NCBI GenBank assembly: GCA_902625725.1 | Contig: CACOCY010000012.1 | Coordinates: 1-58,473 of the forward strand | Origin: an uncultured SAR116 cluster alpha proteobacterium | Lineage (GTDB): Bacteria > Pseudomonadota > Alphaproteobacteria > Puniceispirillales > Puniceispirillaceae | DNA: 58,473 nucleotides | Reading direction: 5' to 3' | Shown here: positions 45,218 through 52,650 of the stretch, piece after piece | Position numbering within the stretch: position 1 is the first letter of the stretch | Layout: each line of letters begins with the position of its first letter | Position numbers and translations under genes: made by a program | The notes under the pieces: model-generated | The model's input: only the letters and a program-made list of their open reading frames with translations | Databases searched by the model: none | What the model was told of the DNA's origin: nothing

Positions 45218-46399
45218 GTGGAATATCCCAGCATAGATAAAGATAATTATCCACTTGGTTTTTTGTTCAAAAAAGGTGAAAAGCAACCTAATATTGTGCA
45301 AGGTAAAACAGGAGCGACAACTTTCACAACCCATGCAAGGCAAATGGCATTATTCCAGAAAGAGGCACTTGTAAAGGAGGGAAATGAGGGAAGCACATGG
45401 CGATTATCGTCAGATGAAGGAAAACATCTGTTAGGAACAGACATTGCTCCCTTTCCACTTGGTTTCTTTAATGCAGCGCTGCATGGCGATCTAACAGGGC
45501 GTATTCGCCAGTTTTCGAAACGGGATAATATACTTCTCGAAAAGATAGATATGGAAGTTTCTAATTTTTACTATATGACTGGTTCATTTGTAAAAGGAGA
45601 TGCGACGGGCCATGCAGAGCCTCCGCTGATTGAGATGTCTATAAAGGCAAATACTAGCGCCAAAAAAATAAATAAGATTATACTAGATGCACTAACTGCT
45701 TCTCCTTTCATTTATGGATATAAGAATGAGCTTCATAGTCGGTTTTCCTTGTTCATTAATGGCACACAAAAAACACTATCCAACTTGCCAAATTGTCCAG
45801 TAGATGCAGCGGAAGATCCCTTTATGATTTACAGGACATCTCCCGCACCTGAAGAAAATTATAAATTAATGGATAATATAATTAAAAAAACAGGAGAAAA
45901 ATTAGAGGGCCAGATAACAAAAGCACCAACAGGGACCGCAACAAAAATTATCCGAAACATCTATGGAGAAAGCCATAGTAATACGAAATTAAGCACCGTA
46001 ATTGCCGATACCGTGCTTGGTCTTCCTGGAATGACACGCTTTGAAATTGGCAGCGATGAAGGTGGAAACACTGGACCATCTGGTTTAAGCCATTTATGCG
46101 CAGGTATATCTTTTTGTTTTTTGACGCAGTTGCACAGATATATCGAACATCAGAAGTTTTCGATCGGTGGTATGCGTCTCACTCAAACCATTGATTTTGA
46201 CGTAAATGAAGAAGCGGGTGTTCAAATGGGAAAGATGGGTGCTGTAGATACGCATCTTTATATGAACGGGGAAACATCTGAAGATGAATATGAGCGCCTT
46301 TTAGAATTATCAGCAAAATCCTGCTATCTTCATGCCACTCTTGCAACACCTCTAGAACCAAAACTGAAGGTACAATTGAATGGTAAATCTATTTTTTAA
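45218..46399 (+). CDS. Probable tandem OsmC-like domain protein
   Basis: This 393-residue protein starts at GTG 45218 (TTG 45215 is three nt too near AGGAG). The second half, SGLSHLCAGISFCFLTQLHRY followed 70 residues later by SAKSCYLHATL, aligns by eye with OsmC around its peroxidatic and resolving cysteines (C301 and C370 in the TTG numbering). The first half, FPLGFFNAALHGDLTGRI then TASPFIYGY, has the same spacing but Asp and Ser in place of both cysteines. So it looks like two fused OsmC folds, one degenerate. Function unknown. Confidence 0.6.
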   Translation: MEYPSIDKDNYPLGFLFKKGEKQPNIVQGKTGATTFTTHARQMALFQKEALVKEGNEGSTWRLSSDEGKHLLGTDIAPFPLGFFNAALHGDLTGRIRQFSKRDNILLEKIDMEVSNFYYMTGSFVKGDATGHAEPPLIEMSIKANTSAKKINKIILDALTASPFIYGYKNELHSRFSLFINGTQKTLSNLPNCPVDAAEDPFMIYRTSPAPEENYKLMDNIIKKTGEKLEGQITKAPTGTATKIIRNIYGESHSNTKLSTVIADTVLGLPGMTRFEIGSDEGGNTGPSGLSHLCAGISFCFLTQLHRYIEHQKFSIGGMRLTQTIDFDVNEEAGVQMGKMGAVDTHLYMNGETSEDEYERLLELSAKSCYLHATLATPLEPKLKVQLNGKSIF

Positions 46400-46432
46400 C
46401 ATAATAAAGAAATTAAAATAGGAGGTTTAGAA

Positions 46433-47656
46433 ATGAAATCACTGAGAACAAAACGAGACGAACAACAGTGGATACTAGACCTTGCGCTAAATATGCGCGG
46501 AAGAGTTCAGAATTTTGAACGAGATGACTGGGAAACACCAACGCGCGCGCACAACTATCGTATGCTCCCAAAAATGTGGAGAAAAAAAGCAGAACATGAT
46601 GAAGCACTCGCAAAGCAAGCGGAAAAACAAGGCTTCCTAATGACAGCATTGGAACATTATGAACATTCAGTCGAGTCTTACAGAATGGCGCAACACCCTA
46701 TTTATTATGACGATAATCCCGTAAAAATATATCTGACCAAAAAACTAGCAGAAATGGTGGACAGGAGAAGTGCTATATCACCCTACCCAATAGAGCGAGT
46801 AGAGGTGCCGTTCGATAATGGCAAAACCATATCCTGTCTTCTTCACCTACTCCCAGATAGACGCAAAGCACCTTGTGTTATTTATGTGCCAGGAATGGAC
46901 CAAACAAAAGAATATTTTCCAAAGGTTATGAATAATCTAGCTATAAATAGAGGTATGCACATTATTTCCATGGATGGCCCTGGACAGGGAAACTCAAACA
47001 TGCAGAAAATACGTGCTATTGGAGACAATTACGAGCGTGCTGGTGCCGCCGTTATCTCGTATCTTCAACGAAGAGAAGAAATAGAGAGTGAACGCATAGG
47101 AATTTATGGCGTGAGTATGGGAAGCTACTGGTCACTTCGTTTGGCAAGTTATGACCACCGAGCAGCTGCAATTGCAAGTGGTGTGGCATGTTTTAATCCC
47201 AACAACACTATTTTTTCTGTTTCTTCGCCAAGGTTCAAGCAAATGTTTATGTATATGGCGGGATTAGATGACGAAGATGAGTTTGATAGAATGTCAACTG
47301 AAATGACAGTAAAGGGATATTCTGAAAAAATTTCCTGCCCGACATTACTTGCTACGGGTGAATTTGACCCGCTATGCCCCTTGGAGGACGCGGTTGAAGT
47401 TTTTGGAGACCTGAAATGTAGAAAAGAAATGTGGGTTATCGAAGATCAGTTTCACCCATTATGGGGAATTCCGAACCTAGGTAAGCTTGACTGTCATCAT
47501 TATATTATGGACTGGCTACAACGTGTGCTGTTCTCTAAAAAACCCGATGATGGTGTAGCAGATGGGCGTATTGCCTATATCACTAATAAAGGCGATGGAC
47601 CTTGGGGTAATTGCGAGTGGGAACCGCCAATTAGTGAAAATGATGCTTATTTCTAG
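46433..47656 (+). CDS. Alpha/beta hydrolase with N-terminal helical domain (rightward operon copy)
   Basis: This 407-residue protein has a helical N-terminal domain (about 1-120) and a hydrolase domain with YVPGMDQTKEYF, MDGPGQGNS, nucleophile elbow GVSMGSYW (S228), GEFDPLCP and DQFHPLWG for the Asp and His. It is a paralogue of the hydrolase at 38963-40132. AGGAGG precedes the ATG. It ends the rightward operon before a terminator. Substrate unknown; hydrolases of this layout include C-C hydrolases. Confidence 0.83.
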   Translation: MKSLRTKRDEQQWILDLALNMRGRVQNFERDDWETPTRAHNYRMLPKMWRKKAEHDEALAKQAEKQGFLMTALEHYEHSVESYRMAQHPIYYDDNPVKIYLTKKLAEMVDRRSAISPYPIERVEVPFDNGKTISCLLHLLPDRRKAPCVIYVPGMDQTKEYFPKVMNNLAINRGMHIISMDGPGQGNSNMQKIRAIGDNYERAGAAVISYLQRREEIESERIGIYGVSMGSYWSLRLASYDHRAAAIASGVACFNPNNTIFSVSSPRFKQMFMYMAGLDDEDEFDRMSTEMTVKGYSEKISCPTLLATGEFDPLCPLEDAVEVFGDLKCRKEMWVIEDQFHPLWGIPNLGKLDCHHYIMDWLQRVLFSKKPDDGVADGRIAYITNKGDGPWGNCEWEPPISENDAYF

Positions 47657-47674
47657 AGTCATGGAAAATGTTTC

Positions 47675-47711
47675 AAAAAGGCGACTTGAAACAACCAAAT
47701 GTCGCCTTTTT
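47675..47711 (+). terminator. Intrinsic terminator between the convergent operons
   Basis: AAAAAGGCGAC (47675-47685) pairs with GTCGCCTTTTT (47701-47711) over a 15-nt loop. The stem is 11 bp with A and T flanks, so it can stop transcription from both the rightward hydrolase and the leftward amidohydrolase gene. Confidence 0.87.
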
Positions 47712-47733
47712 AAGTGTCAATATCAGAACAACA

Positions 47734-48798
47734 TCATAGCCCTAATAGCTTTTCTGCGTTGCCACCAACAATTTTTGCAATATCTTCTTCAGTTAAAGAA
47801 GTAGTGCCAGTTACGTGACCAATAGGGTCATCCTCTGCCATATCGTATGGATAATCTGTACCCATTACAATTTTGTCAGACCCATAAATTTTAACGAGAT
47901 AATCTAATTGCTCGTAAGTAAATACAACAGTATCAAAATATATCTTGCGCAAATATTCAGACGGTTTGTTTTTTATTATCTCACGACAATCTGGACGAGC
48001 ACCCCATGCATGGTCTATCCGTCCTGCATAAGCTGGGAGATACCCCCCTCCATGAACAGCAAGAATTTTCAGATTTGGATACCTTTCAAGTGTTCCATCA
48101 AAAATTAAATGATGAATGGCAACAGTTGTATCCAATGGGTTTCCAATTACGTTATTAAAATAATGATTAAGAAAACGGTCTCCTTGTGGATATCCATTTG
48201 GATGCACGACGATTAATGTGTCTAGCTTTTCTGCAATTTCCCACATTGGATCGAGGCTTCTATCAGATAACTCTGTGCCGTTTACAGAACCCATTACTTG
48301 AAATCCCTTTAATCCTAACTCTTTAACGCCTCGTTCCATTTCCCGTGCTGCTGCGTCACCATCCTGAAGTGGCAGATGCCCTAGAGCGAGAAATCGGTCA
48401 GGACGCGACTCAGCAATAGAGGAAAATTTTTCATTAATTATTTGAATTGCTTTATGCCCAACAGAATTTCGGACCGAATAGTATGCCTGAAAAGGAACAG
48501 GGATAAGCACCTGCATATCAATACCTTGGCGATCCATATCTCTAAGACGCTGATCTAAATCTGTTAGATGAACAATTCTATCTTCCTGATTTTGCTTTAC
48601 GTTTTGAACTGTGGTACGGGGATTGGTAAATCTAATGGCTGGAATAGCCATTGGATTTAAAATTCCATCTACTAAATCATGTGCTTCTTGAACATGAAGA
48701 TGACAATGCGCATCAATTGTAAGACGTGACGGACGTGTTTCTGCTCCTGACTTACCATGCTCTCTAGCGGCGGTTGCACCATAAGGCCTTAATTCCAT
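47734..48798 (-). CDS. Amidohydrolase 2 (ACMSD-like) family protein
   Basis: This 354-residue metal-dependent enzyme has TIDAHCHLHVQ (the HxH metal pair), VVHPNG, LKILAVHGGG and MGTDYPYD with the barrel aspartate. The family includes aminocarboxymuconate semialdehyde decarboxylase, resorcylate decarboxylases and 4-oxalomesaconate hydratase. Decarboxylation or hydration of an unsaturated acid is possible. The start at 48798 follows GGAGGATAAAA; the frame opens earlier at 48831 without a site. It is divergent from the CoA-transferase genes. Confidence 0.87.
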   Translation of the reverse strand: MELRPYGATAAREHGKSGAETRPSRLTIDAHCHLHVQEAHDLVDGILNPMAIPAIRFTNPRTTVQNVKQNQEDRIVHLTDLDQRLRDMDRQGIDMQVLIPVPFQAYYSVRNSVGHKAIQIINEKFSSIAESRPDRFLALGHLPLQDGDAAAREMERGVKELGLKGFQVMGSVNGTELSDRSLDPMWEIAEKLDTLIVVHPNGYPQGDRFLNHYFNNVIGNPLDTTVAIHHLIFDGTLERYPNLKILAVHGGGYLPAYAGRIDHAWGARPDCREIIKNKPSEYLRKIYFDTVVFTYEQLDYLVKIYGSDKIVMGTDYPYDMAEDDPIGHVTGTTSLTEEDIAKIVGGNAEKLLGL

Positions 48799-48923
48799 TT
48801 TTATCCTCCGAAAAACCAAAAAGTGTGCCATTTCCCGATTTATTTATTTTAAACAAAGAAACAGCTTGTTAATAATTACCTGCTTTATGTGCGATTTTTA
48901 TCCACCCAGTTCAGCAAAATATC

Positions 48924-48957
48924 GCCAATATGCTACAAAAGCCAATATGCTACAAAA
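48924..48957. repeat. Perfect 17-nt tandem repeat in a divergent promoter
   Basis: GCCAATATGCTACAAAA occurs at 48924-48940 and again at 48941-48957 without a gap. It lies between the amidohydrolase and CoA-transferase genes. Further TACAAA copies follow (ATACAAA at 48963 and 48984), 21 nt apart. Either a regulatory site array or a recent slippage duplication. Confidence 0.6.
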
Positions 48958-49001
48958 AATGCATACAAAACAACAGATTTTTTATACAAATGAAAATTAA
49001 A

Positions 49002-49023
49002 TATACATTTTTGGTAATGTATA
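49002..49023. promoter_or_regulatory. Operator-like inverted repeat before the CoA-transferase genes
   Basis: TATACATT (49002-49009) and AATGTATA (49016-49023) are perfect 8-nt arms around TTTGGT, 36 nt before the CoA-transferase A start. GTATAC-containing dyads resemble GntR-family operators, but no GntR gene is in the window. Confidence 0.5.
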
Positions 49024-49059
49024 CTTGATTTAACATTATGTTTATGGCGTCATCTGGCC

Positions 49060-49935
49060 ATGGTAAATAAAATTATGACTGCTAAGCAAGCAGTCAAAAA
49101 ATACATTAATAATTCAGATATGGTTTTTGTTGGCGGTTTTGGTCATGCGATTCCGTTTGCGATTGCGCAGGAAATCGTCCGTCAAAAAATATGTCAACTG
49201 CATTTAGTAAAAACAGGTGCTGATATAGTTTTTGATATGTTGGTCGCAAGTGGCTGTGCTCAAAGTTTGACCTGTGGGTGGTATGGAAATCCAGGCATAG
49301 GAGTAAGTTACATCATTAGCCAGGCAGTGGCCTCAGGCAAACTTAAATTAACTGAAAGTACAAATTTTTCTATGATGTTGCGCCTGCATGCAGGAAAACT
49401 TGGTATACCTTTCATCCCGTCTCCAATTTTGTCAGATGGTGACCTGGCTGACTCAATTTCTGAGGTAAAATCAATAATTTGTCCCTTTTCTAACACCAAA
49501 ATTAAAGCACATGGCGCGTTAAATCCAGATGTTGCCATAGTTCATGCGCAACGTTCTGATATTAACGGTAACGTTCAGTTATGGGGCTCTATTGGTGACA
49601 CGCTAGATGGTTGTGAAGCATCAAAGAAAATAATTTGTTCTGTTGAAGAAATTTGCGAGCAAGATGAGATCTTACTTTCACCACATCTCACAAAATTGCC
49701 GGCTCACAAAGTTGTTGCTGTAATTAAACAACCGTTTGGGGCATATCCGTCCTATTTACATGGTTTTTATCAACGAGATGAAAAATATTACGAAAATCAT
49801 AGTACAAACAGCAAAGATACTTCGAAAGTACAGGAGTGGCTTGAATCAGTTGTTTTTCGTCATCATGATTTTGATAGCTATATTCAAAGTCTGCCAGATG
49901 AGCTAATAAGAGAGCTAAAATGGAGCGGTACATGA
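49060..49935 (+). CDS. CoA-transferase, subunit A (glutaconate CoA-transferase-like)
   Basis: This 291-residue protein has the family I alpha-subunit layout: TAKQAVKKYINNSDMVFVGGFGHAIPFAI, GWYGNPGIGVSYII, RLHAGKLGIPFIPSP and HAQRSDINGNVQLWGSIGD. It forms the enzyme with subunit B, which overlaps by 4 nt. The A/B sizes (291 and 252) are also those of the IpdAB ring hydrolases, but subunit B keeps the transferase glutamate. Moves CoA between acids; donor and acceptor are unknown. Confidence 0.85.
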   Translation: MVNKIMTAKQAVKKYINNSDMVFVGGFGHAIPFAIAQEIVRQKICQLHLVKTGADIVFDMLVASGCAQSLTCGWYGNPGIGVSYIISQAVASGKLKLTESTNFSMMLRLHAGKLGIPFIPSPILSDGDLADSISEVKSIICPFSNTKIKAHGALNPDVAIVHAQRSDINGNVQLWGSIGDTLDGCEASKKIICSVEEICEQDEILLSPHLTKLPAHKVVAVIKQPFGAYPSYLHGFYQRDEKYYENHSTNSKDTSKVQEWLESVVFRHHDFDSYIQSLPDELIRELKWSGT

Positions 49936-50690
49936 AAACTGAAACTCTGAACAAAAATAATCAAGGGCCTCTTGTATTAGACGATTCGATTTTGCAAACG
50001 CGCGCAGCTTTCATGGCAACAACTGAAATCACTGACCATCAAACAATTTTTGTGGGAATTGGTTTGCCATGCCTAGTTGCGCATATCACTCAAAATCATA
50101 CAACACCAAATTGTCATCTTGTATTTGAGTCTGGCCTAACAGAAGTAGTCTGTAAAACCCAGCCTTTATCTACCGCGAGCGCCAACATTGCCAAAACCTC
50201 GAAAATGCATGGTTCAATGCTAGATGTATTTAGTATGCTTCAGCGAGGTGAAATTGATGTGGGGTTGTTGTCTGCAGCTCAAATCGATATTTTTGGGAAT
50301 TTAAATAGCAGTAAATTAACTACAAATTCTGGAAAGATCATATCGTTGCCTGGGTCAGGAGGAGCTCACGATATCTCCGTATTGGCAAATAAGGTGATCG
50401 TTGTCATGCCAGCTGACCCGCGTCGTTTTGTAAATAATGTTGATTATATTACCTCCCCAAACAACCCATACCGTAATCGAAAGGGGGTTGTTGGAGTTGC
50501 TACTCCAGATGCATATTTTAGTTTTGAAACTGGGCAAGCGGTCCTGCAAAAAATTTATTCTGATAGGGATGCCGAAGAAATAAACGCCTCTTTAAATTGG
50601 GATACAAAAATCTCCTCAAAACTAGAAACGATTAGCCCGCCTTCAAATGAACTATTTAAAGATGCGAGTATATTTTTAAATACTAGCTAA
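49932..50690 (+). CDS. CoA-transferase, subunit B (catalytic)
   Basis: This 252-residue beta subunit carries E66 in LVFESGLTE, the position of the glutamate that forms the CoA thioester in family I transferases. IDVGLLSAAQIDIFGNLNS and SLPGSGGAHDI are family features. The start at 49932 follows GGAG inside the end of subunit A, overlapping its TGA, so 49932 is preferred over the ATG at 49920. Confidence 0.85.
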   Translation: MKTETLNKNNQGPLVLDDSILQTRAAFMATTEITDHQTIFVGIGLPCLVAHITQNHTTPNCHLVFESGLTEVVCKTQPLSTASANIAKTSKMHGSMLDVFSMLQRGEIDVGLLSAAQIDIFGNLNSSKLTTNSGKIISLPGSGGAHDISVLANKVIVVMPADPRRFVNNVDYITSPNNPYRNRKGVVGVATPDAYFSFETGQAVLQKIYSDRDAEEINASLNWDTKISSKLETISPPSNELFKDASIFLNTS

Positions 50691-50829
50691 ATAGCCCCAG
50701 CTTTATTCCTTAAATGAATCAAATTATAATTAGATTTTGTATGGACAAATTTCTCACAATTGTTACACCCTAATGAAGAGATTATCGATAAACTATTGTT
50801 GCTAAGTAAAGCAGATTTTGGAGAGAGTA

Positions 50830-51723
50830 ATGACTATCAGAGATTGTATAGCGCCAGATAGAAACCCACGAAAACCCGATATATCCCTACCGAGAGGTAG
50901 CATAGATACTCATGTGCATATTTTTGAAAGTCATTTTCCTTTATTTGAAGGAAGAGGATATAACCCGCCAGATTCTACATTGGAAGATTTAATACATCTG
51001 CACACGACTCTTGGCGTGGATAGAGTTGTTTTTACACAGCCGTCTGTTTATGGCGTAGATAATTCAGCTATTCTAAAGGGCATGAACGTTTTAAATGAGA
51101 AGATCCCGAATAAAGCTCGTGGTGTTTGTGCTATCAAAATGGATGTCTCAGAAAATTTTCTTCAAGAGTTACATGAACAGGGTATTAGAGGAGTTAGACT
51201 AAATCTAGATAATAAGGGCGGGATGCCACTTGAACTGGAAGACATTTCAAAGCTTGAAGACAAAATTAAAGGCTTTGGTTGGCATCTAGAATATTTATTC
51301 CCTGGCAAGGATATTGTTGAGTTGGAGCCCATATTATCAAATGCTTCTGTGCCTGTATCTATCGGGCATTTTGCCTACCAGCCTGCAACAGCCGGCATTA
51401 ACGCAGATGGTTTCAAAACATTATTACGACTTGTAAAAGATGGAAACACCTGGATTAAAATTTCAGGCGCCAACCGCGTTAGTGAAACCGACCTTCCCCC
51501 CTATTCTGATGTTCTGCCAATGGCACGGGCTCTAGTTAAAGCAAATCCAGATAATGTAATGTGGGGGACCGATTGGCCTCACCCAAACAAATATGAAGTA
51601 AATCCCAACGATGGTGATTTGGTGAATTGGTTTGGTGAATGGATAACAGATGATGCAATGCGGACACGCATTATGGTAACTAACTCAGAAGCGTTCTACG
51701 ATTTTGGCGCCTATCAAGGATAG
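50830..51723 (+). CDS. Amidohydrolase 2 family protein (LigI/2-pyrone-4,6-dicarboxylate hydrolase-like)
   Basis: This 297-residue protein has LPRGSIDTHVHIFES (HxH metal pair) and WGTDWPHPNKYE with the barrel aspartate. Short members with this layout include the 2-pyrone-4,6-dicarboxylate lactonase LigI, sugar lactonases and related hydrolases. It would open a lactone in the cytosol. GGAGAGAG is placed for the ATG at 50830; a TTG at 50818 is a poorer start. Followed by an SDR and a dehydratase gene, consistent with a lactone to acid to dehydration route. Confidence 0.83.
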   Translation: MTIRDCIAPDRNPRKPDISLPRGSIDTHVHIFESHFPLFEGRGYNPPDSTLEDLIHLHTTLGVDRVVFTQPSVYGVDNSAILKGMNVLNEKIPNKARGVCAIKMDVSENFLQELHEQGIRGVRLNLDNKGGMPLELEDISKLEDKIKGFGWHLEYLFPGKDIVELEPILSNASVPVSIGHFAYQPATAGINADGFKTLLRLVKDGNTWIKISGANRVSETDLPPYSDVLPMARALVKANPDNVMWGTDWPHPNKYEVNPNDGDLVNWFGEWITDDAMRTRIMVTNSEAFYDFGAYQG

Positions 51724-51800
51724 TTAGTTTATTCCTAAATTTAAGGATACATTTTATTTTTAAATAATAGGGTGTATTCGCACTAAACTGGAGAATATCG

Positions 51801-52562
51801 ATGGGAGAAGAAGTAAAAAAAGTTGCTCTTATAACTGGGGGCGGAAGTGGAATAGGAAGGTCTGCCGCGTTAGCACTGCAGAATGATGGTTTTCATGTTA
51901 TCGTTTGCGGACGACGTGTTGAGCAGCTTGAAGAGACGGTATCTCTTGGTGTGTCTGACAAGCCGGTGATCAAAGCAATTGCAACAGATGTTACAAATGG
52001 TACCTCTGTTAAATCACTATTCTCACAAATAGAAAACAGCTATAGCAGATTAGATATCTTATTTAACAATGCAGGCATGGGTGCTCCTCGTGTTGAGTTG
52101 GATGAACTACCCGAAGATGCATGGCGTCAATGCGTAGACGTCAATCTAACTGGAAGTTTTCTATGTGCACAAGCAGCTTTTAAAATCATGAAATCCCAAT
52201 CCCCTCAAGGGGGTCGGATTATTAATAATGGGTCTATCAGTGCTCATACGCCAAGACCCAATACCATTGCCTATACAGCCACAAAACATGCCATTACAGG
52301 CATGACAAAAACAATCGCTCTTGATGGAAGAGCCTATTCAATTGCTTGTTCACAATTAGATATAGGAAATGCAGATACAGCCATCGGAAACAGATTTACC
52401 AAAGGTGTTCCTCAAGCTAACGGCGACATCATGGTTGAGCCGGTTATTGAGTCTGACGAGTGTGGCCGTGCAGTATCCTACATGGCAGGCCTTCCTCTTG
52501 ATACAAACATTCTGAACATGACCATAATGGCTACAAATATGCCATTTGTTGGAAGGGGCTAA
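51801..52562 (+). CDS. Short-chain dehydrogenase/reductase
   Basis: This 253-residue classical SDR has the cofactor loop TGGGSGIG (residues 12-19), NNAGMG and the catalytic S145, Y158 and K162 (YTATK). It would oxidise or reduce a hydroxyl or keto group of the pathway intermediate. GGAG stands before the ATG. Its neighbours are a lactonase-like gene upstream and the IlvD/Edd dehydratase downstream. Substrate unknown. Confidence 0.9.
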   Translation: MGEEVKKVALITGGGSGIGRSAALALQNDGFHVIVCGRRVEQLEETVSLGVSDKPVIKAIATDVTNGTSVKSLFSQIENSYSRLDILFNNAGMGAPRVELDELPEDAWRQCVDVNLTGSFLCAQAAFKIMKSQSPQGGRIINNGSISAHTPRPNTIAYTATKHAITGMTKTIALDGRAYSIACSQLDIGNADTAIGNRFTKGVPQANGDIMVEPVIESDECGRAVSYMAGLPLDTNILNMTIMATNMPFVGRG

Positions 52563-52650
52563 TCATATTAATGATAGCTGCTCTGGCTATTAATATTCCT
52601 CGCATATAGCTTTAAATGCATGGAAGACAAAAGATAAACTGGAAAAAAAG

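Noticed and set aside
49060-50690. IpdAB-type ring hydrolase
   Set aside because: Subunit sizes fit, but subunit B keeps the catalytic glutamate in FESG that IpdB lacks, so a true CoA-transferase is more likely.
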